DNA of 64,000 nucleotides from Sphingopyxis sp. GTDB lineage: Bacteria > Pseudomonadota > Alphaproteobacteria > Sphingomonadales > Sphingomonadaceae. A program made the translations under genes and the position numbers. The stretch covers positions 1 to 64,000 of the forward strand of contig NVXM01000037.1 of NCBI GenBank assembly GCA_002733865.1. The letters run 5' to 3'. Below are positions 1 to 8,325 of this stretch, one piece after another. Every line of letters starts with the position of its first letter. The stretch's first letter is position 1. The notes beneath the pieces were generated by a model. That model was not told the DNA's origin and searched no databases. It was given only the letters and a program-made list of their open reading frames with translations.

Positions 1-672
1 GCTTTCATCTTCGTTCCTTACAGTCACTGCGATGAAACCAAAACACTCACTTATTTTATGCAGCCAGTCTGTCTATTGAATGCTGACGGGGGACAATGCA
101 CTATTCACAGCCCCTGCCAAAACGCCGCGCACGTTCGAAAGTTCAGGCAGTTTGACCTTGGCCCTCGGGCTTAATGGGTCAAGCGTGACGAAATCTGCGC
201 GAAAAATAGGAAGACAAAGAAGCTGTTGGCTGACACGATGCTCAATCAGCTAAACAGAGTCTGCCGTGTTCAAAAAATGGTGACGCCCGCTCAGAATCGA
301 GAAGCCGTGCTGCATCTTTAGGTTTTACTGGATATTAGAAAGCGCCGGAGTTTCGGACCGTAGATACGGAAGCTTTTTCGGAGCCGAATCGTCTTCCGGT
401 TCATCGGTGCCACCACCGATGGCCATGCAAATCAGCCCTCACCTCGATGGGATGAAGCGCATGGCGAGATAGCCCTCTACAATATGTCCCAAAAATCATG
501 GGGATAAATCAGTGGAAAAACCCAAAATCGCAGTTGCCGACTTGATTCGAAACGGCGCGCGAGTCATGGTGCAAAATCAGAGCCACGAGAGGGTGCCACG
601 GCAGGGTGCCACGGGGTTTTGACTCGCAGAGAAACCAAAGGTTTTTCAGGCGCTTAGCTGTTAAACAAAAGT
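1..672. other. Gene-free stretch at window start
   Basis: I see no convincing coding sequence on either strand here; the open frames are short and have no recognisable family or good ribosome binding site. The stretch lies beyond the 3' end of the tRNA-Gln gene. An 11-base direct repeat (gggtgccacgg) occurs at 591-601 and again at 604-614. tRNA 3' flanks are common integration sites, but I find no copy of the tRNA 3' end and no integrase in view, so this is only non-coding DNA of unknown role. Confidence 0.5.
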
Positions 673-747
673 TGGTTGGGGTGGCAGGATTCGAACCTGC
701 GCATGGCGGCATCAAAAGCCGCTGCCTTACCACTTGGCGACACCCCA
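673..747 (-). tRNA. tRNA-Gln (anticodon TTG)
   Basis: Read on the minus strand, the gene begins TGGGGTG at 747 and ends with an encoded CCA at 675-673. The acceptor stem pairs TGGGGTG with CACCCCA, the T-loop reads GGTTCGAATCC, and the anticodon loop CTTTTGAT carries TTG, which reads glutamine CAA codons. Total length with CCA is 75 nt. All arms of a normal cloverleaf can be drawn. Confidence 0.95.
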
Positions 748-839
748 ATAGCTGCGGGCCTGATTCTGGCATCCCGCGTCGGTGAACGGGCCTATTATCC
801 AGTTTGCCCGCAAGGGGCAAGAGGCAGTTCGATCTATGT

Positions 840-1937
840 TTAGAACAGCCTTTTGACCCATCCATGATCGTCGGGTGCGATCCCGCGCTGGATATCGACC
901 AGGCGCCGCCGCAGCTTCTCGGTCAATTGCCCCGGTCCGCCTCCGCCAATCGTAAATTCGCCATCGGTAGACCGCACGGTGCCGACAGAAGTGACAACCG
1001 CCGCCGTACCGCAGGCAAAGGTCTCAACAAGCTTGCCACTGGCAGCATCCGCTTCCCATTGATCGATGGCATAGCGCTCTTCCACCACCGTCAGGCCCTC
1101 TTCGCGAGCCAGAGTCATGATCGAATCGCGGGTAATGCCGGGCAAAATCGTTCCGCTGAGCGGCGGGGTTATCAGCCTGCCGTCATCCATCACGAAAAAC
1201 AGGTTCATGCCACCCAGTTCTTCGACCCATTTATGCTCGGCAGCATCAAGGAAAACCACCTGGTCACAATTTTTCTCGATCGCTTCAGCTTGTGCGATCA
1301 AACTGCCGGCGTAATTGCCGCCGCATTTTGCGGCACCGGTGCCGCCCGGTGCGGCGCGACTGAACTGTTCCGAAACCCAGATTGTTATCGCCGAAGCACC
1401 GCTCTTGAAATAGCCTCCAGCAGGGGAAGCAATCACCAGATACAGATATTCCTTCGCCGGACGAACGCCCAGGAACACTTCGCTCGCGAACATGAAGGGG
1501 CGCAAATATAACGAGCCGCCTTCGACCGAGGGAAACCATTCGCGGTCGATTTCGACCAGCGCTTCGACTGAATCGAGAAACGCCTTTTGCGGCAGTTCGG
1601 GCATGGCCATCCGCCGAGCGGACTCCTGAAAGCGTTTTGCATTTTCTTCGGGCCGAAACAACGCGGTTGCGCCATCGCTCAGCCGATAGGCCTTCATACC
1701 TTCGAAAATCTCTTGCGCATAATGCAGCACCGACGAGGCAGGGTCCATCAAGATGGGTTCACGCTTCGTCACCTTGGCGTCGTGCCAGCCTTCGGCTTCG
1801 GAATAGCGGATCATCGCCATATGGTCGGTAAACAGGGAACCGAAACCGGGGTTCTCCAACAGCCGGGCGCGCTCGCTGGCGAGCACCGGTGTCGCGCTTG
1901 GCTCCAGAGTGAATTTCAGGTTTTCCATATCTGCCAT
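840..1937 (-). CDS. ilvE: Branched-chain amino acid aminotransferase
   Basis: PLP-dependent fold-type IV transaminase that interconverts leucine, isoleucine and valine with their 2-oxo acids using 2-oxoglutarate/glutamate, in the cytosol. The protein (365 aa from this start) is of the longer, eukaryote-like group II type. The PLP lysine is Lys204 in the motif GAAKCGGNYAGS, and the C-terminal cofactor-phosphate region (FACGTAAVVTSVG) is present. I start at ATG 1937 (MADMENLKF), where family similarity begins; a 20-residue upstream extension is open but would run into the divergent regulator's promoter. A MarR-family regulator is divergently transcribed about 100 bp away, a pairing that suggests shared control. 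Confidence 0.93.
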   Translation of the reverse strand: MADMENLKFTLEPSATPVLASERARLLENPGFGSLFTDHMAMIRYSEAEGWHDAKVTKREPILMDPASSVLHYAQEIFEGMKAYRLSDGATALFRPEENAKRFQESARRMAMPELPQKAFLDSVEALVEIDREWFPSVEGGSLYLRPFMFASEVFLGVRPAKEYLYLVIASPAGGYFKSGASAITIWVSEQFSRAAPGGTGAAKCGGNYAGSLIAQAEAIEKNCDQVVFLDAAEHKWVEELGGMNLFFVMDDGRLITPPLSGTILPGITRDSIMTLAREEGLTVVEERYAIDQWEADAASGKLVETFACGTAAVVTSVGTVRSTDGEFTIGGGGPGQLTEKLRRRLVDIQRGIAPDDHGWVKRLF

Positions 1938-2029
1938 ATTCTGCCGCTTTCGGTTTGATTCATGCCATCCAGTGGAAGAAATGGAAGCATAATCCAATTG
2001 TCTTGCAATCCCCTAATCAGCCTGTCAAG

Positions 2030-2052
2030 ATACGTCAACATGACTGACGTAT
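2030..2052. promoter_or_regulatory. Perfect inverted repeat over the marR start codon
   Basis: ATACGTCA at 2030-2037 is an exact inverted repeat of TGACGTAT at 2045-2052, separated by 7 nt. The start codon of the MarR-family gene (2040) lies in the spacer. The 23-bp dyad is the size expected for a MarR dimer site, so it may be an autoregulatory operator that could also influence ilvE. This is inference from symmetry and position; no binding data are available. Confidence 0.5.
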
Positions 2053-2552
2053 CTCGCCCTGCCATATCTCCCGGAGCATCGCCGCTTTTTTTGCGGGAAG
2101 ACGAAATACGCCGCGGGATCGAGCTGCTCTATTTCGGCTATACCAGACTGACGAACGCGGTTGATCAGGAGCTCGCGAAACACGGTCTCGGCCGGGCTCA
2201 CCATCGCGCTTTATACTTCATTGCCAGACAGCCCGACCTGACCGTCGGCGAATTGTTGAAATTGCTGGCGATCACCAAGCAGTCGCTCGGACGGGTGCTA
2301 AAGGAGTTGCAGCAACAGGATTTCATTCTAAGCTCACCGGGAGTCGTTGACCGACGTCAAAAGCTGCTGCGCCTGACCGACAAAGGGGCGCGACTGGAAA
2401 CGGAATTGTTCAGGCAACTGCGCCAGAGGCTCTCGTCCGCTTACGTCTCGGCCGGGCAGGAATCGGTCACTGGTTTCTGGCATGTTCTGGAAGGTCTGGT
2501 CCCGGAAAGCGATAAAAAGATGGTGTTTGACCTGCGCGGCGACACCGGCTGA
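2040..2552 (+). CDS. MarR-family winged-helix transcriptional regulator
   Basis: A 170-aa protein with the MarR fold: an N-terminal dimerisation helix (about residues 20-50), then a winged HTH where LTVGELLKLLAITKQSLGRV forms the recognition part and VVDRRQKLLRLTDKG is the wing with its typical Asp-Arg-Arg. It resembles the PetP subgroup known in Rhodobacter, but that assignment is tentative. I use ATG 2040 because the family similarity begins just after it; an upstream in-frame start at 1962 would overlap the ilvE promoter. The start codon sits in a perfect palindrome, which suggests autoregulation. The ligand is unknown. Confidence 0.85.
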   Translation: MTDVSRPAISPGASPLFLREDEIRRGIELLYFGYTRLTNAVDQELAKHGLGRAHHRALYFIARQPDLTVGELLKLLAITKQSLGRVLKELQQQDFILSSPGVVDRRQKLLRLTDKGARLETELFRQLRQRLSSAYVSAGQESVTGFWHVLEGLVPESDKKMVFDLRGDTG

Positions 2553-2587
2553 AACGGTCCGGCGGGGGACGAGGTCGAAACCTGCTA

Positions 2588-3094
2588 TCAGGCCTCTCCG
2601 ACCGTATCAACCATGGCATGTTCGATCGCATCCTGCGGGCTCTTGTCGCTCCACAACACAAACTGGAAAACGGGATAAAAACGTTCCCACTCTTCGATCG
2701 CGAGGTCGACAATGGTCTGGGCCTGATCGAGACCCAGCATGCCGTTGCCACCGAGCAGCGTCGCATGACGAAACAGGAGAATATTGTTGTTGGACCACAG
2801 GTCGAAATGCCCCAGCCAAAGCTGTTCGTTGATCAATCCCAGCGTCTCGTAAATAACCGTCACCTTATCCTCGGGAACCCGGATCTCGGGCAACAAAAGG
2901 ATTTGCAGAACATGGTCTTCATCCCGCCAGATCGCGCGCATCTGATAGCTGGTCCAGTTGCCCTTTATCTCGACCGAAAGCTCGTCATCGCCAACATGAT
3001 TGACCGACCAGCCGCGGGCTTCGAAAAAAGCGGCCAGCATATCTACGGGCGGCGCTTCATCCTGATCGAGCTCTTGCCATTGATCGTCAAGCAT
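2588..3094 (-). CDS. YbjN domain-containing protein
   Basis: A 168-aa soluble protein with the YbjN fold, which resembles type III secretion chaperones. After a short acidic lead (MLDDQWQELDQDEAPPVDML) come the alternating beta strands typical of the family (GWSVNHVGDDELSVEIKG; YQMRAIWRDEDHVLQILLLP) and a long C-terminal helical part. No enzyme motif or signal peptide is present. In enterobacteria YbjN affects motility and stress behaviour, but its molecular role in alphaproteobacteria is not established. It is convergent with the MarR gene, with only 35 bp between the stop codons. Confidence 0.8.
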   Translation of the reverse strand: MLDDQWQELDQDEAPPVDMLAAFFEARGWSVNHVGDDELSVEIKGNWTSYQMRAIWRDEDHVLQILLLPEIRVPEDKVTVIYETLGLINEQLWLGHFDLWSNNNILLFRHATLLGGNGMLGLDQAQTIVDLAIEEWERFYPVFQFVLWSDKSPQDAIEHAMVDTVGEA

Positions 3095-3235
3095 TACGGT
3101 TCCAGATCCTTTGCAGATGATGACCTAGTGGCCCACCCGCCGAAGCAGAGCAAGGCGACCGAGCATCAGCCGCTAGATTGTTTGTGGGAACGCTGTGGAT
3201 AATGACCGGCGATCAGTCGCCGACCGGGCGCGCGA

Positions 3236-3580
3236 TCAGCTGTCTTTTTTGGAAGACGGGCTTTTCCGTGGGGCCGGTTTTTGCGCAGCCGGTTTGCGAG
3301 CGGGAGCAGCTTTTGCTGCGGTCCGCTTCGGCGCGGAACCATTACCTTTTTCCAGTGCATCGACGCGTTTCTTCAGTGCATCCGCTTCGGCCCGGGCATT
3401 GGCGGCCATTTCCTTTACCGCTTCGAATTCATCCCGCGATACAAAGTCCATGCCGCCGAACCATTCCTTGGCGCGCTCCCGCGCACCCGCTTCCGCTTCG
3501 CGGCCAACGCCGGCCACCGTGCCGGCGACACCGTTCAATATTTTGGAAAGATCATCGAAGAAGCGGTTTTGGCTTTGCAT
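3236..3580 (-). CDS. ubiK: UbiK-family ubiquinone biosynthesis accessory protein
   Basis: A 114-aa protein of the UbiK/YqiC (BMFP) family. Residues about 1-40 form an amphipathic helix (FFDDLSKILNGVAGTVAG), followed by the hallmark coiled coil (VSRDEFEAVKEMAANARAEA), and a lysine/alanine/proline-rich tail. UbiK assists the soluble ubiquinone-synthesis complex (known in Escherichia coli under aerobic conditions). The basic C-terminal tail, about 35 residues, is typical of alphaproteobacterial members. It lies between ybjN and tspO on the same strand, with 47 bp to the tspO stop, so tspO and ubiK could be one transcript. Confidence 0.85.
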   Translation of the reverse strand: MQSQNRFFDDLSKILNGVAGTVAGVGREAEAGARERAKEWFGGMDFVSRDEFEAVKEMAANARAEADALKKRVDALEKGNGSAPKRTAAKAAPARKPAAQKPAPRKSPSSKKDS

Positions 3581-3627
3581 GTCATTAACTCCGTCACGGC
3601 TCGCTGGAGCCTGAATAAATATCTAGT

Positions 3628-4176
3628 CTATATCTGGGTTCTCGCCGCCGGAACCACAAGGGTTTCCGCTCCCGGATTCAACCATTCGATCTGTTTATTC
3701 AGAATCCCCGCGAAACACAGCCACGCGAGATAGGGGACCATGAGCCAGGCAGCGGCCTTTCGGATCCGGCCGAAGACCAGAGTGGTGGCGAGCGCCAAAA
3801 TAAAGACAATCGCGAGCAACCAAAAAGCGGCAGCGACCTGATGCATGCCGAAGAACAGGACAGGCCAAAACAGGTTGAGGGCATATTGAACAAGGTACAA
3901 GACGATCGCGAGTCCGCGCAAAGGTGCACCGCGGGCATGGAGCACCATCGCAAAAGCGGTCCCCATCAATATGTAAAGCAACGCCCAGGCCGCTCCGAAG
4001 GCAGCCCCGGGTGGCTGTGCCTCGGGCTTCGTCAAGGCCTGGAACCAGCGATTTTCATCGCCGGTATTGGCAAATTGGCTGAACGTGAAGCCGAGCAACA
4101 CCGTGATCGGAACTACGAACAATATCCAGCGCAGCAAAGACATTCGCAGCTGGCCTTTTGAAGCAATCTGATTCAC
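3628..4176 (-). CDS. tspO: TspO/MBR-family tryptophan-rich sensory membrane protein
   Basis: A 182-aa integral membrane protein with the five helices of the TspO/peripheral benzodiazepine receptor family. The family motif is clear: W-F-Q-A-L-T-K-P near residues 44-51, then PGAAFGAAWALLYILMG, and NLFWPVLFFG in helix 3. TspO binds porphyrins and in alphaproteobacteria has been linked to oxygen- or light-dependent regulation of tetrapyrrole metabolism. The start at 4176 is preceded by a GAGG about 13 nt upstream; an internal Met at 4143 is a possible alternative. Transcription is divergent from the ABC exporter. Confidence 0.9.
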   Translation of the reverse strand: MNQIASKGQLRMSLLRWILFVVPITVLLGFTFSQFANTGDENRWFQALTKPEAQPPGAAFGAAWALLYILMGTAFAMVLHARGAPLRGLAIVLYLVQYALNLFWPVLFFGMHQVAAAFWLLAIVFILALATTLVFGRIRKAAAWLMVPYLAWLCFAGILNKQIEWLNPGAETLVVPAARTQI

Positions 4177-4426
4177 AGGGCAGCATCCTCGATCGAAAAT
4201 TATACGAATCGTCCCGAAACCTTCGCCCGGGACCGAAATAGGTTTAACAATTTATAGGCGTTTGACCAGCGCTAAGGGAATTCTGTCACAACGCGGTTCA
4301 TTCGTCGGCCATAACGACTCCCTTGGTATTTTACGAATCGTCGCCATGTTGAGCAGACCGGCCGTCGGACAGAAATCTTGGAAACCATTGATTGTGACGA
4401 ATAGGACCGGCTGCTAGGCGATTTTT

Positions 4427-6241
4427 ATGACCGACAAAACAAATTCGACCGAAGCCGAGACTCCTCGAGCACCGCTCAAAAAGATCGGCAATCTGCGGAT
4501 GGTGTTTGAACGCGCCGTCCGATATCCAAGGGAAATTGCCTTGGCCTTGCTTGCCTTGTTCGTCTCGGCGATGGCAACGCTGGCGATCCCGGCGGGTTTC
4601 AAAACCATTATCGACAAGGGTTTTATGGCCGGAAACGGCGACGTAGCCCCCTATTTTCAGGGCCTTCTCGGCATCGTTGCGGTACTCGCTGTGGCGACCG
4701 CTTTCCGTTTCTATTTTGTCAGCTGGCTGGGAGAACGCGTCGTCGCCGACCTGCGCCTCGCGGTACAAGCCAATCTGCTGCGCCTGGCTCCAGGGTTCTT
4801 TGAGGAGAACAGACCGTCTGAAATTGCCTCAAGGATGACATCTGACACGGCGATTATCGAGCAGGTCGTCGGCACCACCGTATCGGTTGCCCTGCGCAAT
4901 ATCGTCATTGGCGTTGGCGGCATCATCTATCTTTTCACTCTGGCACCGGCGCTGACAGCAGGCTTGCTGATTGCGATCCCAGTGATTATTTTGCCGATCG
5001 TTTTCATCGGCCTGAAATTGACCAATGTATCCCGATTTAGCCAGGACCGGGTGGCAGATGTCGGGGCGATGATCGCGGAAACCCTGGGCGCGATGAAAAT
5101 CGTGCAGGCTTTCGGCCAGCAGGGCCGTGAGCATGAACGATTCCGCGGCGCAGTGGAAAGTACCTTCGATACCGCCAAGCGACGGATCCGCTTGCGCGCG
5201 GCGATGACCGCCATTGTCATAGGCCTGATCTTCACTGGTATCACCATGCTGATGTGGCGCGGTGCCATTGGCGTCGCCGAGGGGACCATCTCCGGCGGGA
5301 CGATCGCCGCCTTTGTGCTGACCGGTGGTCTGGTCGCCGGTGCCTTCGGCGCGCTGACCGAGGTCTATGGTGACTTGCTCCGCGGCGCAGGCGCCGCCGG
5401 GCGACTGGCGGAGCTATTGTCGGAAAAGCCCGGCATCGCCGCCCCGGAAAATCCGATCGCGCTGCCGGAACCCTCGCGCGGCAAGATCGCCTTCGACAAT
5501 GTTACCTTCGCCTATCCGACCCGGCCCGACACGCTCGCTCTGTCGAATTTCTCTCTGACTGTCTCGCCCGGCGAAACCGTCGCCGTGGTCGGACCTTCCG
5601 GTGCCGGCAAATCGACCCTTTTCCAGCTCGCCCAGCGTTTCTACGATCCGCAGGGTGGCTCGGTCCGCATAGACGGCGTTGCCTTGCCGTCCGCGGATCC
5701 TGCCGAAATTCGCCAGAGAATGGCGTTGGTGCCTCAGGAAACCGTGCTGTTTGCCGCTTCCGCCCGCGACAATCTCCGCTATGGCAAATGGGACGCAAGC
5801 GACGAAGAGATATGGGAAGCAGCGCGCGTTGCCAACGCCGAGAAATTCCTGCGCGCCCTGCCCGATGGCCTCGACAGCTTCATGGGCGAAGCCGGTACCC
5901 GGCTGTCCGGTGGCCAGCGCCAGCGCATATCGATCGCCCGGGCTCTTCTGCGCAACACGCCGATCCTGCTGCTTGACGAGGCAACGTCAGCGCTAGATGC
6001 GGAAAGCGAAAAGCTGGTGCAGGACGCTCTTGACCATTTGATGCAGGATCGCACCACGATTGTCATTGCCCACAGGCTGGCGACCGTTCGGTCCGCGGAT
6101 CGCATCATCGTGATGGAAGAGGGCCGGATTGTCGAACAGGGCGACCACGACAGTCTCATTGCCCAAAACGGCCTCTACGCGCGACTGGCCGAATTGCAGT
6201 TCAGCAGCGCCGAAACAAGCCGGCCAAAGATCGGTGCTTAG
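4427..6241 (+). CDS. ABC exporter, fused transmembrane and ATPase domains
   Basis: A 604-aa half-transporter: six membrane helices within residues about 35-330 (ABC transporter type 1 domain) followed by a nucleotide-binding domain. Walker A is GPSGAGKST near residue 390, the signature LSGGQRQRIS near 493, Walker B ILLLDEATSALD near 513, and the H-loop histidine is in IVIAHRLATV. It acts as a homodimer in the inner membrane, exporting a lipid or hydrophobic compound; the closest group looks like the MsbA/multidrug type, but the substrate cannot be read from sequence. It is a single-gene unit ended by a strong terminator at 6267. Confidence 0.93.
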   Translation: MTDKTNSTEAETPRAPLKKIGNLRMVFERAVRYPREIALALLALFVSAMATLAIPAGFKTIIDKGFMAGNGDVAPYFQGLLGIVAVLAVATAFRFYFVSWLGERVVADLRLAVQANLLRLAPGFFEENRPSEIASRMTSDTAIIEQVVGTTVSVALRNIVIGVGGIIYLFTLAPALTAGLLIAIPVIILPIVFIGLKLTNVSRFSQDRVADVGAMIAETLGAMKIVQAFGQQGREHERFRGAVESTFDTAKRRIRLRAAMTAIVIGLIFTGITMLMWRGAIGVAEGTISGGTIAAFVLTGGLVAGAFGALTEVYGDLLRGAGAAGRLAELLSEKPGIAAPENPIALPEPSRGKIAFDNVTFAYPTRPDTLALSNFSLTVSPGETVAVVGPSGAGKSTLFQLAQRFYDPQGGSVRIDGVALPSADPAEIRQRMALVPQETVLFAASARDNLRYGKWDASDEEIWEAARVANAEKFLRALPDGLDSFMGEAGTRLSGGQRQRISIARALLRNTPILLLDEATSALDAESEKLVQDALDHLMQDRTTIVIAHRLATVRSADRIIVMEEGRIVEQGDHDSLIAQNGLYARLAELQFSSAETSRPKIGA

Positions 6242-6266
6242 GTAAAGTCGCCGTCGCAACGCCCAC

Positions 6267-6304
6267 AAAAAAGGGGCCGCGAAACAATCGCAGCCCCTTT
6301 TTTT
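6267..6304. terminator. Bidirectional rho-independent terminator
   Basis: A-run, GGGGC stem with an inner GCGA/TCGC extension, and T-run: the arms at 6273-6282 and 6287-6296 pair with one mismatch, flanked by six A's and seven T's. It sits between two convergent genes (ABC exporter and the last exbD) and has a U-tract on both strands, so it can stop both transcripts. Confidence 0.9.
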
Positions 6305-6318
6305 ATTAGCCTGAAAAC

Positions 6319-6771
6319 CTAGTTTGGCGGCCGGCTGGCTTTGTTAAAGCTGCCATATTGTTCGTTTCCTACGAAACCGAACTTGGTAACGCCGCTGTCT
6401 TTGATCACTGCGAGAGTACGGTCAGTCGTCAGATAAGCACTCAAGGGATCGGGCTGGAACTGAAGCTCTGGCTCTGGGACCATCGACTTCGTCTGCGCCA
6501 GATATTGTTTGACCTGATTCAAACTCACTGGAGTGTCGTTCCAGACGACCTGGTTGGTTGCCGTGATACCCAAGCGGTTCTTGACCGGATCTATCAGAGG
6601 GGGTTCAGTTTCCGTATCATCTGAAACCGGCAAGTCAATTTTCACCGCGTGCGTCTGCACGGGGATCGTGATGATGAACATGATGAGAAGAACCAACAAG
6701 ACGTCGATAAGCGGCGTCGTGTTCATTTCCATCATTGGCTCGCCATCATCGCTTCCGCCACTCATAGCCAT
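6319..6771 (-). CDS. exbD: ExbD/TolR-family protein (second copy)
   Basis: A 150-aa biopolymer-transport protein: a short cytoplasmic lead (MAMSGGSDDGEPMMEMN), one membrane helix (PLIDVLLVLLIMFIITIPV) with the essential Asp in the helix start, then a periplasmic domain. ExbD forms the proton-driven motor with ExbB that energises TonB. It is the last gene of tonB-exbB-exbD-exbD, 44 bp after the first exbD. The two copies differ clearly in their periplasmic parts, so this is an old duplication, not a recent one. Confidence 0.92.
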   Translation of the reverse strand: MAMSGGSDDGEPMMEMNTTPLIDVLLVLLIMFIITIPVQTHAVKIDLPVSDDTETEPPLIDPVKNRLGITATNQVVWNDTPVSLNQVKQYLAQTKSMVPEPELQFQPDPLSAYLTTDRTLAVIKDSGVTKFGFVGNEQYGSFNKASRPPN

Positions 6772-6815
6772 TTGTGCGTCTCCTTAACTTTAATATCTTC
6801 GGTTGTCGGCCGGTA

Positions 6816-7337
6816 CTATTCGACGACAATCGGAGTGGAAATGAAGCCCACTTTTGCAAAACCAGCGCGCTGCATGGTGTAAATCGCGCCGCCGATGCAC
6901 TTATAGGGCGTGTTGATGTCACCGCGGATATGAACTTCAGGCATATCTTCCGGCGTCATGTTTTCGACGCCACCAAAGGAATCGATCTGATCTTCGAGTT
7001 GCTTCACCGCTTTTGTAACCAGCTCATTCGAATTTACAGGGACGGTATTCCAGTACACGCGACAATTGCCGCCTGGAGTAGCTCCTGAATATTCGGGATC
7101 ACCTGGGTCACGTCCTGCGGCATCCGTCGTCGTAATCGACAGCAGCACATTTTCGCGCTTTGTCGTGGTTACTTCAAACGGAAGCACCGGAAGTTCGAGC
7201 TTCACAGTCTGGATAACCACTGGAACCGCGATCAGAAAAATGATCAGCAGGACCAGCATAACGTCCACGAGTGGGGTGGTATTAATGTCGGATAGAGGAG
7301 TTTCCTCTCCGCCACCGCCCCCAACATTCATTGCCAT
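6816..7337 (-). CDS. exbD: ExbD/TolR-family protein (first copy)
   Basis: A 173-aa protein with N-terminal lead MAMNVGGGGGEETPLSDIN, the membrane helix PLVDVMLVLLIIFLIAVPV carrying the conserved Asp, and a periplasmic domain. Compared with the downstream copy it has an insertion of about 20 residues around DPGDPEYSGATPGGNC with a cysteine. It belongs to the ExbB-ExbD motor for outer-membrane receptor energisation. The gene follows exbB by 109 bp in the same operon. Confidence 0.92.
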   Translation of the reverse strand: MAMNVGGGGGEETPLSDINTTPLVDVMLVLLIIFLIAVPVVIQTVKLELPVLPFEVTTTKRENVLLSITTTDAAGRDPGDPEYSGATPGGNCRVYWNTVPVNSNELVTKAVKQLEDQIDSFGGVENMTPEDMPEVHIRGDINTPYKCIGGAIYTMQRAGFAKVGFISTPIVVE

Positions 7338-7446
7338 AGGATCTTATCCTCTCAAAACTAAACCATCTGAAGGAAGCGACAGCTCCCTCGTCGTGCGTTG
7401 ATCGGGTTGCCAGTCAAAATATTTGGCTAACAACCCGACCCCCGTC

Positions 7447-8244
7447 TTATTTCTTCGCGGCAGGCGCAGCAGGCTTTGGAGCAGTTTTAACACCGCCAGC
7501 AGTTGTTGCGACTGGGGCAGTTTTAACGCCACCGGCAGCTGGTGTGATTGGCTTAACGCCACCGTCCGAAGCCATGTAGCCAAGGACGTCGTTCGAGAAA
7601 GCGCCGAGCTGCTCAGCGATCCGCTTGTTGCGGCCCTGCAGCCAGTTGTAAGCCAAAACGGCTGGAACAGCCACACCAAGACCAAGAGCGGTCATGATCA
7701 GAGCCTCACCAACTGGACCAGCAACGGCGTCGATCGATGCCTGACCAGCAATACCGATTTTGATCAGCGCGCGATAGATACCGATAACCGTACCGAACAG
7801 ACCAATGAACGGCGACGTTGCACCAACCGTTGCCAACCAGGGCAGGCCGGTTGCCAAACGCGACTTGATCAGATCTTGCGAACGTTCGATCGAGCCGTGC
7901 AGCCAGTCATGCGCTTCAACCGGGTCGGTCAATTTGGCGTGATCGGAATCAGCCTTGATCGCATCGTCGACGATTTGACGGTAAGCGGAGTTCTTGTCGA
8001 GCTTCGCAGCGCCTTCCTTGAGCGTGCTGGCACGCCAGAAGGTCGACCGCATTGCTGCGCCCTGCTTCATAATCTTGTTCTGTTCGAACAGTTTAGAAAA
8101 CAGGATGTAGAAAGACGATACCGACATAATCGTCAGAATGGCCAGAACAGACCATGCGATAACGCCGCCCTGCTCCATGGCCTCAACGAAACCGAACGAG
8201 TTTTGTGGTGGAGTGGCACCAGCGGCCAAAATTTCAATCAACAT
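7447..8244 (-). CDS. exbB: ExbB/TolQ-family proton channel protein
   Basis: A 265-aa inner-membrane protein with the MotA/TolQ/ExbB domain: helix 1 near residues 30-50, and the conserved two-helix region with ATVGATSPFIGLFGTVIGIYRA and VAGPVGEALIMTALGLGVAVPAVLAYN. ExbB forms the pentameric proton channel around ExbD. I start at ATG 8244 because a strong GAGGGGA ribosome binding site lies about 9 nt upstream; an in-frame start 11 codons earlier lacks one. The C-terminal tail is alanine/proline/lysine-rich with imperfect repeats of the GGVKTAP type (7447-7560), unusual for ExbB. Confidence 0.92.
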   Translation of the reverse strand: MLIEILAAGATPPQNSFGFVEAMEQGGVIAWSVLAILTIMSVSSFYILFSKLFEQNKIMKQGAAMRSTFWRASTLKEGAAKLDKNSAYRQIVDDAIKADSDHAKLTDPVEAHDWLHGSIERSQDLIKSRLATGLPWLATVGATSPFIGLFGTVIGIYRALIKIGIAGQASIDAVAGPVGEALIMTALGLGVAVPAVLAYNWLQGRNKRIAEQLGAFSNDVLGYMASDGGVKPITPAAGGVKTAPVATTAGGVKTAPKPAAPAAKK

Positions 8245-8325
8245 TTTAACATTCCCCTCAGGATAAACTAATTGCAAAAAAACTGTTGCGGGAAGGACGA
8301 TTGGGAACGCCCTCCCCCATTTACA

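Noticed and set aside
1..672. Integrated element next to tRNA-Gln
   Set aside because: No integrase, no repeated tRNA 3' end and no phage-like gene are in the window.
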